Shown one piece after another: positions 8,704-17,311 of a stretch of DNA of 64,000 bases (position 1 is the first letter of the stretch; every line of letters starts with the position of its first letter). Under the pieces are notes generated by a model. That model saw nothing but the letters and a program-made list of their open reading frames with translations, was not told the DNA's origin and ran no database searches. Position numbers and translations under genes: made by a program. Source of the DNA: Streptomyces sp. NBC_00258 (GTDB taxonomy: Bacteria > Actinomycetota > Actinomycetes > Streptomycetales > Streptomycetaceae); NCBI RefSeq assembly GCF_036182465.1, contig NZ_CP108081.1:2976001-3040000 (forward strand), read 5' to 3'.

Positions 8704-9621
8704 GTGCAGGACTCCACGCCCATCGCCGTCGGCATCGACGTGGGCGGCACGAAGACGCATCTCCGTGCGGAGGCCGGGGGAAACCCCGGCCCCGGGCAGG
8801 GTGCGGTCGCCGATCACGTGCGTATGAGCAGGGGGTGGCGGCCCCACGATCCCGTGTCCGCCGCCGCGTGGCTGGCCGCACTGATCGACGAGGCGCTGCC
8901 CCAGGGCGCACGCCCGGCCGCGGTGGCCGTCGGCGGGCACGCCTGCGAAACGCCTCGCCAGTGCGAGGAGATCCGCTCCGCACTCCACACTCTTCTCGGT
9001 GTCCCCTGCCTCGTCGTGGGAGACGCCGAACTCCTCGTACCCGCCGCCGGTCTGGACAAGGGGGTCGGCCTCGTCGCCGGCACCGGTTCGGTCGCGGTGG
9101 GACGACTGCCCGGCGGCGACACCGTCCAGGTCGGCGGCTGGGGCGCGGTGCTCGGCGACGAGGGCGGCTCGGCCGGTCTCGTACGCGAGGCCGCGCGGGC
9201 GCTCTGGGCGGCGCACGACCGCGGCGATCCGCCGGACGCCCTCGCGGACCGGCTGACCGCCGCCTTCGACGTTCCCGAAGTCCCCGCCCTGGGCGCCGCG
9301 CTGGAGAGCGCGACCCGTCCGTCCGCCGAGTGGGGGCGGCACGCGCCCAGTGTGTTCGCGGCGGCCGAGGACGGTTCGCCGCTCGCCCGCCGGGTGATCT
9401 CCGAGGGCGGCCACGCGCTGGCGTCGCTCGTCGTACGGCTCGCCGGGCGCGGGGTTCCCGTGGACGACGTGGTGGTGGCGGGCAGCACGGTGCTCGTCCA
9501 GCCCGCGCTGTACGAGGCGTTCACCGAGGCACTCGCCGAAGCCCTGCCGTCGGCGCGGCCCCGGCCGTTGCGTGTACCGCCGGTGGAGGGCGCCGTGGCA
9601 CTGGCCAGGTCGCTTCAGTGA
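8704..9621 (+). CDS. N-acetylglucosamine kinase-like protein of the BadF/BadG/BcrA ATPase family
   Basis: This 305-residue ASKHA-fold kinase probably phosphorylates the sugar brought in by the neighbouring importer. The phosphate-1 loop GIDVGGTKTHL is at residues 10-20, GLVAGTGSVAVG forms phosphate-2, GDEGGSAGLVREA is the family segment typical of GlcNAc kinases, and VVVAGSTVL is the adenosine motif. The GTG at 8704 was chosen because GAAAGAGG lies just upstream and the phosphate loop then sits at the expected distance; an ATG at 8635 would add an unsupported tail. It is divergent from the ROK regulator. Confidence 0.85.
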   Translation: MQDSTPIAVGIDVGGTKTHLRAEAGGNPGPGQGAVADHVRMSRGWRPHDPVSAAAWLAALIDEALPQGARPAAVAVGGHACETPRQCEEIRSALHTLLGVPCLVVGDAELLVPAAGLDKGVGLVAGTGSVAVGRLPGGDTVQVGGWGAVLGDEGGSAGLVREAARALWAAHDRGDPPDALADRLTAAFDVPEVPALGAALESATRPSAEWGRHAPSVFAAAEDGSPLARRVISEGGHALASLVVRLAGRGVPVDDVVVAGSTVLVQPALYEAFTEALAEALPSARPRPLRVPPVEGAVALARSLQ

Positions 9622-9683
9622 GGCGGTCCGGGCCGGTCTGTTTCCCAGACCGTTGAGTCGACCGCTCCGGAGTGCATCCACGC

Positions 9684-9767
9684 GTTCAACTCTCGTTCAG
9701 AAGCCCGGGTTCAGCTCACGTGATCAGTTCGAGTTCATCGCTGTCGAGTTCAACGCTTTCCGGTTCA
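9684..9767 (+). promoter_or_regulatory. Array of GTTCA repeats resembling PHO boxes
   Basis: GTTC or GTTCA units start at 9684, 9695, 9709, 9727, 9733, 9748 and 9763. The first two form exact tandem 11-base units (GTTCAACTCTC, GTTCAGAAGCC), the spacing of PhoP direct-repeat units in Streptomyces. The array lies 110-195 bases ahead of a secreted acid-phosphatase-like gene, a plausible target for phosphate-starvation induction. Binding by PhoP is inferred. Confidence 0.6.
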
Positions 9768-9878
9768 TCGCTCTGAGGCCGTCACTCTCGCGTCTTTCGC
9801 CGTCGCGTCTGCCGCTTTCGCTTCCGTGACGGTCGAGTTCGTTCCTCCCGTCATGACTCCAGAAGGAGAGGCACCTCC

Positions 9879-11795
9879 ATGCCCGGTGCGCACCCCCGTC
9901 CCCCTCGTGGCAGCTCCGGTATCGACCGGCGTGTGTTCCTGCGGACCTCCGTGGGCGTCTCGGCCGGACTGGTCGCGGGCCCAGCGGTGGTGGCCTGGCC
10001 TGCCGCCACGGCCTCGGCCGCCACGAACGCGTCCGCCGCCTTCGTGGACTCGTACACCACGAACGTCATCGGCAACCTCACGTCCGAGACCAACGCGGCC
10101 GTGCACATCCTCGACGGCTTCGCGCGCATCTGGAAGACGGGCGCGGCCTGGAACACCGGCACCCCGCTCATGCCCGAGGTCCTGCGCGCCAACGTGCGGT
10201 ACAGCGTGCGCGTCACCCGGCAGCGTACGGACGCCGAGGCCCGGACGGCGTTCATCCAGGACCGCCAGCACCAGAGTTACGCGGTCATCGCGGGCCTCGG
10301 TCCGCTCGCCGACCTCTACCGGAGCGGGGCGAAGGCCGTCACCGGGATCACCTCGGCGCCGGACGGCATCCCGGCGGGCAAGATCAACGACACGCTCCCG
10401 GCCGACGCCCCCGCGGGCTCCGCGCTGGGCGCCGGTTCCCACACCTCGGACCTGGGCAAGGTCGCCGAGCTGGTCGACACGGTGCGCGGCCCGTTCGCGT
10501 CGAGCAACCCCTCCAAGCTCGCCTACCAGTACCCGCGTCCATGGCGCATGAACGAGGACAGCGAGGTCGTCGACACGGGGAGGACCGACGAACTGGGCTA
10601 CCCCGTCTACGAGTCCGACGTCGTGGTCGTCCCGCAGCTGCTGAGGCAGCGCGGCACCGACCCGGCCGACGACGGGGGCTTCTCCAGCGGCCACACGAAC
10701 GCCTTCTACCTGGCGGCGCTGGCGATGGGGTACGCGGTCCCCGAACGGTTCCAGGAGCTGGTGGCCCGCGCCTCCGAGCTCGCCCACACCCGCATCGTGG
10801 CGGGCATGCACAACACCGTGGACGTGGTCGGCGGCCGGGTCCTCGCCACGGCCCTCGCGGCGGCCGCGCTCGCCGACCCGAAGAACGCCGGCCTCAAGGC
10901 CGCGGCCCGCGCCCAGGCCTCCGCGTACTTCCAGGAGAAGACGGGCACGACCGCGGACACCCTGTACGCGTACGCGCACTCGGCGGGCCCGGACACCGAT
11001 CCGTACGCGGACCGGTCCGTCAACCGGGCAGCGGTCAAGCCCCGGTTGACGTACGTCCTGCCCAAGCGGCACTCGCACGACCGCATGACCGTGCCGAAGG
11101 GCGCGGAGGTCCTGCTGGAGACGCGTCTGCCGTACCTCACGGCGGCCCAGCGGCGCGAGGTGCTGCGGACGACCGCGCTGCCCGCCGGTTACGTCCTGCT
11201 GGACGGCTTCGAGCAGTGGGGGCGCCTCAACCTCTTCGCAGCCGCCGACGGGTACGGGGCCTTCGACACGGATGTCCGCGTCACGCTGGACGCCGCGGCC
11301 GGTGGTTTCGCTGCCGCCGACACCTGGCGCAACGACATCGGCGGCCGGGGCGCGCTCGTCAAGCGCGGCAGCGGCACGCTGACGCTCACCGGCGACAACG
11401 AGTACTCCGGCGGCAGCACGGTGGAGGAGGGTGTCCTCACGACCGGTTCGGCGGACGCGCTCGGCTGTGGTGACGTGCGGGTGAAGGGCGGGACGCTGCG
11501 GGCGACTTCGGCGCTTCGTGTGCGGGGGGTGTACGCCCAGGCGTCCGGCTCGGTTCTCGACGTGACGCTCGACGGGGATCGCGCGGCGGCTCTGAAGGTG
11601 AGTCGGCGTGCGGTGCTCGACCGGGGCAGCCGGCTTGTCATTCGGCTGGACGGCTCCTACCGGCCGCGGCGGGGTGCGGTTCTTCCCGTGATCGAGAGCC
11701 GGGTGCTGCAGGGGCGGTTCAAGAGCGTGACGGTGGACGGGTTCCATGCCGAGCAGGTGTTCACGGGGCGTGGGTTGTCCGTGCGGCTCACGTAG
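9879..11795 (+). CDS. Secreted PAP2 / class A-type acid phosphatase with a C-terminal beta-strand repeat
   Basis: This 638-residue protein carries a Tat signal (RR at 17-18, hydrophobic core, cleavage near 46). Its catalytic signature matches the phosphatidic acid phosphatase/haloperoxidase superfamily: K213-x6-R220-P221, SSGH at 269-272, then R305-x5-H311-x3-D315. Around residues 495-545 there is a GTLTLTGDNEYSGGSTV segment of the autotransporter-associated beta-strand repeat type, probably a surface or substrate-binding module. It would release phosphate from organic esters outside the cell, which fits the PHO-box-like array upstream. AAGGAGAGG precedes the ATG. Confidence 0.88.
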   Translation: MPGAHPRPPRGSSGIDRRVFLRTSVGVSAGLVAGPAVVAWPAATASAATNASAAFVDSYTTNVIGNLTSETNAAVHILDGFARIWKTGAAWNTGTPLMPEVLRANVRYSVRVTRQRTDAEARTAFIQDRQHQSYAVIAGLGPLADLYRSGAKAVTGITSAPDGIPAGKINDTLPADAPAGSALGAGSHTSDLGKVAELVDTVRGPFASSNPSKLAYQYPRPWRMNEDSEVVDTGRTDELGYPVYESDVVVVPQLLRQRGTDPADDGGFSSGHTNAFYLAALAMGYAVPERFQELVARASELAHTRIVAGMHNTVDVVGGRVLATALAAAALADPKNAGLKAAARAQASAYFQEKTGTTADTLYAYAHSAGPDTDPYADRSVNRAAVKPRLTYVLPKRHSHDRMTVPKGAEVLLETRLPYLTAAQRREVLRTTALPAGYVLLDGFEQWGRLNLFAAADGYGAFDTDVRVTLDAAAGGFAAADTWRNDIGGRGALVKRGSGTLTLTGDNEYSGGSTVEEGVLTTGSADALGCGDVRVKGGTLRATSALRVRGVYAQASGSVLDVTLDGDRAAALKVSRRAVLDRGSRLVIRLDGSYRPRRGAVLPVIESRVLQGRFKSVTVDGFHAEQVFTGRGLSVRLT

Positions 11796-11798
11796 TCG

Positions 11799-11837
11799 CT
11801 TCCGGCGGAGCACTCCACGAGAGTGCTCCGCCGGAAG
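11799..11837. terminator. 17-bp stem hairpin between convergent genes
   Basis: The arms 11799-11815 and 11821-11837 are perfectly complementary (CTTCCGGCGGAGCACTC and its complement) with a CACGA loop. It lies 4 bases past the phosphatase stop and before the end of the convergent ATP-grasp gene, and so should serve both. Confidence 0.85.
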
Positions 11838-11918
11838 GACGGTGATGAATCTGCGGCCCGGTGAGGGCTGGTCTCGCAGTTCCCCGCACCCCTGGAGGGG
11901 CGCGACGGCGCCGGTGTG

Positions 11919-12908
11919 TCAGTGGCCCTCCAGGAGCCGGGCTCTGCCGCCGTTGGTCTGGGTGGCGGTCGGGGCGGGGGCCGACAGCCAGTCGGCGACG
12001 GTGCGTGCGATGGGCTGGCCCGATTCGATCTGTACGAATCCGAACTGGCCGGACTGGTTGCACTCCAGGAACCACCACATGCCTTCGGCGTCCTCGGCGA
12101 AGTCGAAGGCGCCGTAGGCCAGTTGGGCCTCACGGAGATAGGTGACCACGCCGGCGGCGATGCACGAGGGCACGTCGGCGGGGCGCCAGGGCGCGTCGGA
12201 GGTGGCGAACCGCACGTCCACCTCGTCGGGGTCGGCGTCCGGGTCGACCGCCTTGCGGGCGGCGTGGATCCGGTCGCCGACACAGGTCAGCCTGATGTCG
12301 GCCCGCTTGGCCACCCGCCGTTGGAGCAGGGTCGGGCCGTAGGCGACGGCCGCGAAGTCCGTGTCGGGCGCGACCCTGCTGGTCGGGACCGCCCGGGGCG
12401 GCTCCTGCGGGTGCGCGCCCGAGACGGGCTTGACCACCAGATCCGGGAAGCGGTCCGCGAAGTCACGGGCCGCCTGCGGGAACGTGGTGATCAGTGTGGC
12501 GGGCACGGGCAGGCGGCTGAGCTGGGCGAGATGGAGCTGCCAGGGCTTGTGCCGGGCCCGCCGGGCCGCGTCGGGGTGGTTCATCCAGCGCGCGTCGGTG
12601 GAGCGCAGCATGCCGTAGAGCGCCTGGGCGGACTCCTCGGTCAGCCAGTCGGAGGGCTCGGCGACCCGGCTCGCGGGCACGCCGGGCCTGCGGACCCAGA
12701 CGGACCGCAACCCGTTCATGCTCACCAGTCGGCCGCCGACGGACAGATGTCCGCGGAAGGCGCCGTGCACGTACTCCCCCGACAGGGCCACGGGGCCCGG
12801 CAGGTCCGCGGGGTCGAGGCGGACGACCGGCACCCCGGTCCCGTCGAGTTCGGCCACCACCATGTCCGCGGTCACATCCTGTTCGCACGTCAGGATCAGA
12901 ACCGTCAT
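11919..12908 (-). CDS. ATP-grasp peptide ligase (graspetide maturase)
   Basis: The 329-residue protein belongs to the ATP-grasp ribosomal-peptide maturases of the MvdC/MvdD-like, SAV_5884-type group, which form ester or amide crosslinks between Asp/Glu and Thr/Ser/Lys side chains. Visible features are the N-terminal pre-ATP-grasp domain starting MTVLILTCEQD, a central LVVKPVSGAHP segment for nucleotide binding, LLQRRVAKRADIRLTCVG, and the C-terminal metal-binding FLECNQSGQFGF. The ATG at 12908 was chosen over upstream ATGs because it begins the conserved fold and lies 16 bases after the precursor stop, suggesting coupled translation. No methyltransferase partner is adjacent. Confidence 0.9.
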   Translation of the reverse strand: MTVLILTCEQDVTADMVVAELDGTGVPVVRLDPADLPGPVALSGEYVHGAFRGHLSVGGRLVSMNGLRSVWVRRPGVPASRVAEPSDWLTEESAQALYGMLRSTDARWMNHPDAARRARHKPWQLHLAQLSRLPVPATLITTFPQAARDFADRFPDLVVKPVSGAHPQEPPRAVPTSRVAPDTDFAAVAYGPTLLQRRVAKRADIRLTCVGDRIHAARKAVDPDADPDEVDVRFATSDAPWRPADVPSCIAAGVVTYLREAQLAYGAFDFAEDAEGMWWFLECNQSGQFGFVQIESGQPIARTVADWLSAPAPTATQTNGGRARLLEGH

Positions 12909-12924
12909 CGTTACGGGTCCGGCT

Positions 12925-13116
12925 TCAGTCGTCGAAGTGGGTCTTCGAGCCTGCGGTGGAGGTGGTGGCCCCCAACTCCCGCAACACGGCGTAGTCATGA
13001 GCGGCGAGCCGCCCGTCCGGGAGCACGTTCAACTGCAGTCTGGAGTCATAAGCATACGGAACGCTGACCTCCAACTGCTGGGCCGGACGGGCGTAGTTGA
13101 GCGCGAACGGTCGCAT
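12925..13116 (-). CDS. Graspetide precursor peptide
   Basis: This 63-residue peptide is directly upstream of the ATP-grasp ligase and matches the putative ATP-grasp-target RiPP family: a leader with the RPFALNYARP motif at the start, then a hydrophilic C-terminal core. The core end (residues 49-63) has Thr51, Thr52, Ser53, Thr54, Ser57 and Thr59 as possible nucleophiles and Asp62-Asp63 at the terminus as acceptors. The ATG at 13116 has AAGGAG six bases upstream; the longer frame to 13173 lacks one. The ring pattern cannot be derived from sequence alone. Confidence 0.85.
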   Translation of the reverse strand: MRPFALNYARPAQQLEVSVPYAYDSRLQLNVLPDGRLAAHDYAVLRELGATTSTAGSKTHFDD

Positions 13117-13626
13117 CGGTTCTCCTTGCTCGGTGCGAACCCGGTGAAGCGGATCGTGACGCTCCGGCGTCACGTCGCCTGACAGGTTTGCAGGGCTTCC
13201 ACGGAGATATACGAATCGAACAGGCGAATGGTTGCCTCACGCAGCGTAGTCATCGGACCAGTACGGTCCGTGACGTGATCCGAACGGGCCGATCCTGCGT
13301 GCATGGGGCAGCCATTCGCCTCTTATGACGCACGCCCCGGCGTTACGGATCCGGGGTCGAGCCGCAGTTCAGCGCACTGGCGCACACCTTCACCCTTCGA
13401 ACGCCTCGCACGCCCGCCAGGTGCCCGGGGGTCGGCGGCGCCTGGGCGCGCCGGACCACGGGTCGTCGAACATGTCCGGCCGTGGCCGCGAATTTCATTC
13501 GGAGGACACCCCCCTCACGGCTACTCTCGTAGCGCTTTCCGATCTCCCCGCCCCATTGCCGACCTCTCGCCGCAGTCCCTTTCCAACCCGTTTCCGCCCT
13601 TTCCGAGCGTCAACCGGAGGCAGACC
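13117..13626. other. 510-base divergent intergenic region
   Basis: No convincing gene was found. It must hold the promoters for the graspetide operon (leftwards) and the serine hydrolase (rightwards). The one clear element is the inverted repeat GGACC-AGTAC-GGTCC at 13255-13269, which could be an operator. An open plus-strand frame starting at 13303 runs into the hydrolase but has non-coding composition. Confidence 0.5.
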
Positions 13627-14847
13627 ATGGATCAGTTGCGGCAAGAAGTGGATCCGGTCGAGGTCGGTCTCGATCCGGTGGCGCTGGACCGTCTCGACCG
13701 GTTCTTCGCCCGTCGCGTGGACGACGGCCTGCTCCCCGGGTACCTCATTTCCGTGGCTCGTCACGGACGTGTCGCACATCTCACGTCGTACGGTCTGCGC
13801 GACCGGGAGGCCGGCATTCCGGTCACCGCGGACACGGTGTGGCGGCTCTACTCGATGACCAAGCCGGTGGCGTCCGTCGCCGCGCTGATGCTCCACGAGG
13901 AGGGCCTGCTGGACCTCGACGATCCCGTCTCCCGCCACCTGCCGGCCTTCGCCGGTCTCCAGGTCTACGAGAGCGGCACGGGCGACGACATCAGGACCCG
14001 CCCGGCCGAGGGCCCCGTCCGGGTCCGGCACCTCCTGACCCATACCGCGGGCCTGACCATCGGCGCGTACCGCACCCACCCCGTGGACTCCCTCTACCTG
14101 GCGGCCGGAGTCGAGATCCAGGCACCGAAGGACGCGGACCTCGCCGAGGCCTGCGCGGTGTACGCGGGTCTGCCGCTCCAGTTCGAGCCGGGGACCGAGT
14201 GGAACTACTCGGTCGCGACGAATGTGGTCGGGCGGCTCATCGAGGTGGTGACGGGGCGGCCGCTCGACGCGTTCCTCGCCGAGCGGGTCTTCACACCGCT
14301 CGGGATGACGGACACCGGCTTCTGGGTCTCCGGCGAGCGGGCGGAACGGCTGGCCGTCCTCTATCAGGAGGACCAGAACGGCGGGTTCACGCCGATCCCG
14401 GGCCCGACGGTCCACGAGCGCCCGCGCCTGCTCTCCTGCACCGGCGGGCTGGTGGGGACGGCCCGCGACTACCACCGCTTCATGGAGTTCCTCCGCCGGC
14501 GCGGCGAACTCGACGGCGTACGGCTGCTGTCCCCCGAGACCGTGGACACCATGACCGCCAACCATCTCCCCACCGACCTCCACGCCTTCGGCAGCAGGCC
14601 CATCCACGGACAGCCGGGCAACGCGGGCCTCGGCTTCGGCCTCGGTGTCTCGGTCGTGGTGGACGCGGACCGCACGGAGTCCCCGGAGAGCGAGGGGTCC
14701 TACGGCTGGAGCGGGGCGGGCGGTACGACCTTCTGGGTAGACCCGCGCAACGATCTGACCGTGCAGTTCATGGCGCAGCTGCGGCCTGCGGGCATGCTGT
14801 CCTTCCATGAGCTGAAGGGGTTCGTGAGCGAGGCGCTCGGCGGCTGA
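13627..14847 (+). CDS. Serine hydrolase of the beta-lactamase / class C esterase family
   Basis: The 406-residue protein has the penicillin-recognising fold: nucleophile motif S76-M-T-K79, then Y194-S-V as the second catalytic motif. It is probably an esterase (EstB/LpqK-like) or D-aminopeptidase-type enzyme rather than a true beta-lactamase. There is no signal peptide, so it should be cytoplasmic. The ATG at 13627 has GGAGG seven bases upstream; the frame is open to 13303 but that extension is not coding-like. It is a single gene that converges on the saccharopine operon. Confidence 0.88.
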   Translation: MDQLRQEVDPVEVGLDPVALDRLDRFFARRVDDGLLPGYLISVARHGRVAHLTSYGLRDREAGIPVTADTVWRLYSMTKPVASVAALMLHEEGLLDLDDPVSRHLPAFAGLQVYESGTGDDIRTRPAEGPVRVRHLLTHTAGLTIGAYRTHPVDSLYLAAGVEIQAPKDADLAEACAVYAGLPLQFEPGTEWNYSVATNVVGRLIEVVTGRPLDAFLAERVFTPLGMTDTGFWVSGERAERLAVLYQEDQNGGFTPIPGPTVHERPRLLSCTGGLVGTARDYHRFMEFLRRRGELDGVRLLSPETVDTMTANHLPTDLHAFGSRPIHGQPGNAGLGFGLGVSVVVDADRTESPESEGSYGWSGAGGTTFWVDPRNDLTVQFMAQLRPAGMLSFHELKGFVSEALGG

Positions 14848-14922
14848 GGAGGGCTCGGCGGGTCGTTGACCTTCGCTGCCCGGCCACACGGCCCAGGAGC
14901 CGGTGACTTCGGGAGGGCGCGG

Positions 14923-15019
14923 GATGGACGCGGGGCGGGACGGCCGGATACGTGTGTCGGCCGGGGACGACGCGGCTCGCCGGACGACGCGGGCCGCGTC
15001 GTCCCGCCCCGCGTCCATC
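14923..15019. terminator. Long-armed inverted repeat between convergent genes
   Basis: Perfect 20-base arms (14923-14942 and 15000-15019, GATGGACGCGGGGCGGGACG and its complement) enclose a 57-base GC-rich loop that contains further GACGACGCGG direct repeats. It lies between the serine hydrolase and the end of the saccharopine operon and probably ends both transcripts. Confidence 0.65.
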
Positions 15020-15078
15020 TGGCGCCCTGAAGGGATCAACCGTAGCGGCAGGTCGAGTTGGAAGGGCTCGCCCGGACG

Positions 15079-16257
15079 TCAGGAGGGCTTGCCCGTCCGC
15101 AATGTGAAGTCGACGCCGTCGCGGGCGAGTTCGGCGAGCCAGTCCTCGGACCGCTCGGCCGTCTCCGCCGCCCGGTTGAGACCGGGTGGCAGACCGTTGC
15201 CAAGGATCCGCCGCACCCCCAGCGCCAGCGTCCGCGACACGCATCGCGCCATCGCGCTCTCCTCCGCGTCGCCCTCCAGGTCCAGCAGGTAGCGGCCCGA
15301 CCAGGTGCGGTCCGAGCCGTCGCGTACGTCCAGGGACACGGCGAGGACCACACGGTCGCGGTCGGCGTCCGTGGTCGGGTAGCGGGCGGCCAACTCCTGG
15401 GCGAGAGCGGTGATCCGCTGGTCGTCGCCCTGACGGAGCTCCTCGAAGACCGGCTGCCAGGCGTCGAGCCAGCCGTCGAGGCGGAGGGTGCCGCGGATGA
15501 AGGTCTGCGGCTTCCAGGCCGGGGGCAGTCCGTACTGGTCGACGAAGGGAAGGCTGTCACGGTTGGGGTAGACCTCGAACGGTTCGCCGTCCACCACGTG
15601 GGGGCGTGTTGCCTCCCAGGGGCGTGGGGCCGTGGTCTCGGCGCCGGCCTCGATGTAACGGGCGGGCGAGCGCAGGGCGTTGAGGACGCCCGCCGGGGCC
15701 CAGCTGAACCGGTACTTGAAGTCGTTCGGGACGGCCGGGATGCCTCCGCAGTAGGAAGTGAGGCTCACCTCCGCGGCCGTGTCGGCGCCGATCTCCTCGC
15801 GGGCCCTGGCGATGAGGCTGTGCGCGAAGAGGTGGTCGATGCCCGGGTCGAGGCCGGACTCGGTGAGGACGACGACCCCGGCGGCCGTGGCGGCGGGGAC
15901 CTGGTCGAGGACCGCCTCCGAGACATAGCTGGAGCAGGCGAAGTGGGCCCCGCGGCTCACACAGGCGGCGAGCAGGCCCGCGTGTTCGGGGGCCGGGAGC
16001 ATGGAGACCACCACGTCACCGGGCGCCAGTTCGGCGGTGAGGGCCGGGAGCGTGTACGCGCGGGGCTCGGCGCGGCCGGTGAGGCCGAGGGTCTCCAGGC
16101 TCTGGGCGGCCCGCTCCTCGGTGCGGTGCCACAGGCGCACGCGGTCGGCCGCGTCGCACAGCGCGGCGAGTCCGCTGCCGGTGGACAAGCCCGCGCCGAT
16201 CCAGTGAACGGTGCCGGAGGCGGGGACGCCGGCAGGCTGGGCGGTGGTGTCAGACAT
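15079..16257 (-). CDS. Saccharopine dehydrogenase, LYS9-like (glutamate-forming / reductase type)
   Basis: The 392-residue protein has an N-terminal Rossmann domain (VHWIGAGLSTGSGLAAL, about 18-35) and the saccharopine dehydrogenase C-terminal domain with the landmark SYCGGIPAVPNDFKYRFSW near residue 168. This corresponds to the yeast LYS9 half, which interconverts saccharopine and aminoadipate semialdehyde plus glutamate. Its start overlaps the end of the LYS1-like gene by 8 bases, so the two are probably made together. It is the last gene of a four-gene overlapping operon. Confidence 0.88.
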   Translation of the reverse strand: MSDTTAQPAGVPASGTVHWIGAGLSTGSGLAALCDAADRVRLWHRTEERAAQSLETLGLTGRAEPRAYTLPALTAELAPGDVVVSMLPAPEHAGLLAACVSRGAHFACSSYVSEAVLDQVPAATAAGVVVLTESGLDPGIDHLFAHSLIARAREEIGADTAAEVSLTSYCGGIPAVPNDFKYRFSWAPAGVLNALRSPARYIEAGAETTAPRPWEATRPHVVDGEPFEVYPNRDSLPFVDQYGLPPAWKPQTFIRGTLRLDGWLDAWQPVFEELRQGDDQRITALAQELAARYPTTDADRDRVVLAVSLDVRDGSDRTWSGRYLLDLEGDAEESAMARCVSRTLALGVRRILGNGLPPGLNRAAETAERSEDWLAELARDGVDFTLRTGKPS

Positions 16258-17311
16258 CGCGGAACTCCCCTTGTGTCAGGCCGAGTTCACGGCAGGTCTC
16301 GTGGAACCGGTCCAGGTCGCGTCCCCACGCCCCGGCCACCCCGAACTCCAGCAGCTGTGGCGTGAGCGCCGCCGAGAAGTCCGTGCTCGCCTCCTTGGGC
16401 AGCAGGGACGGCAGGTTGTCGATGGCGATCAGGTCCAGCGCGGGCTCCTCGTGCAGGCGCCGCACGGGGTCGGTCCAGTCCGTGACCGTGTCGTAGACCG
16501 GCAGGACGTTGTAGGGGGAGCCGACGTCGCAGGTCACGTCGCACACCGTGCGCAGCCGGCGGCCCGGCTCGTCCAGGTCCTTGGCCGTGAGGAAGGGGGT
16601 GCTCGGCCCGGTGGTGAGCACGGTGTTCACCATCAACTCATGGTCCAGCAGGGCCTGTCGGTCCAGGTCGCGGGTCTCGGCGAGGTCCCAGCAGGTGGCG
16701 TCGAGCCCCGCCTCGGCGAGCGCCACCCGCGCACCGCGTCCGGAGCGGCCGAGCGCGCCGATCACCAGCGAGGCGAACTCTTCGTCGCCGGGGGCAGGTT
16801 GGAGCAGGGCGTCCAGTTCCTCCTTGGACGTCGGGCGCAGTGGAGCGCTCAGCCTGCCCCGGTGGTGCAGTACCGCGAGGGCCGCGCCCACATAGCCCGC
16901 CCAGTAGCCGAAGGCGGCGAGCCTGCGGCCGTTGTCGTCCACCAGGTACTCCAGGTCGAACAGCGCCCCTCCCCCGGCGACGAACCGGCGCAGCAGCGCC
17001 TCCGCCCCGGGCTGTGCCTTGTACGCGTGCCCGAAGAAGATGTGCCGGTGCCTCAACTCGCCGGGTCCGTCCGGGAGTTCCTTGAGGCCGACGATCACCG
17101 CGTCCGCCGGGGCGTCGACCCAGGAGCCCGCCTCGACGACACGACAGCCCGCCTCCTCGTACGCCCCGGTCGGGAAGATCCGCTGCGGGGAGTCCTCGAC
17201 GGTGAGCGTCACGCCGTTCCCGACGAGCCGCCGGGCGTCTGACGGCACGAGCGGGGTGCGTCGCTCGGTCGTGCGGGTCTCGTGGCGCAGCCACAAGTGG
17301 AGCTCGGTCAT
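16250..17311 (-). CDS. Saccharopine dehydrogenase, LYS1-like (lysine-forming / lysine-2-oxoglutarate reductase type)
   Basis: This 353-residue protein has the AlaDH/PNT-like fold of LYS1. It keeps EDSPQRIFPTGAYEEAG near residue 38 and the two catalytic segments: GLKELP with the active-site Lys, and HIFFGHAYKAQPG with the active-site His. The C-terminus has LPSLLPKEAS. It should interconvert lysine plus 2-oxoglutarate and saccharopine. Because Streptomyces makes lysine by the diaminopimelate route, the likely direction is lysine breakdown or pipecolate supply. Its stop is followed, with overlap, by the LYS9-like gene; its start lies 4 bases before the FAD oxidase stop. Confidence 0.9.
   Translation of the reverse strand: MTELHLWLRHETRTTERRTPLVPSDARRLVGNGVTLTVEDSPQRIFPTGAYEEAGCRVVEAGSWVDAPADAVIVGLKELPDGPGELRHRHIFFGHAYKAQPGAEALLRRFVAGGGALFDLEYLVDDNGRRLAAFGYWAGYVGAALAVLHHRGRLSAPLRPTSKEELDALLQPAPGDEEFASLVIGALGRSGRGARVALAEAGLDATCWDLAETRDLDRQALLDHELMVNTVLTTGPSTPFLTAKDLDEPGRRLRTVCDVTCDVGSPYNVLPVYDTVTDWTDPVRRLHEEPALDLIAIDNLPSLLPKEASTDFSAALTPQLLEFGVAGAWGRDLDRFHETCRELGLTQGEFRDV

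Noticed and set aside
13303..13626. N-terminal extension of the serine hydrolase from an ATG at 13303
   Set aside because: The extension is Arg/Pro/Ser-rich and non-coding-like, and the ATG at 13627 has a strong ribosome binding site.
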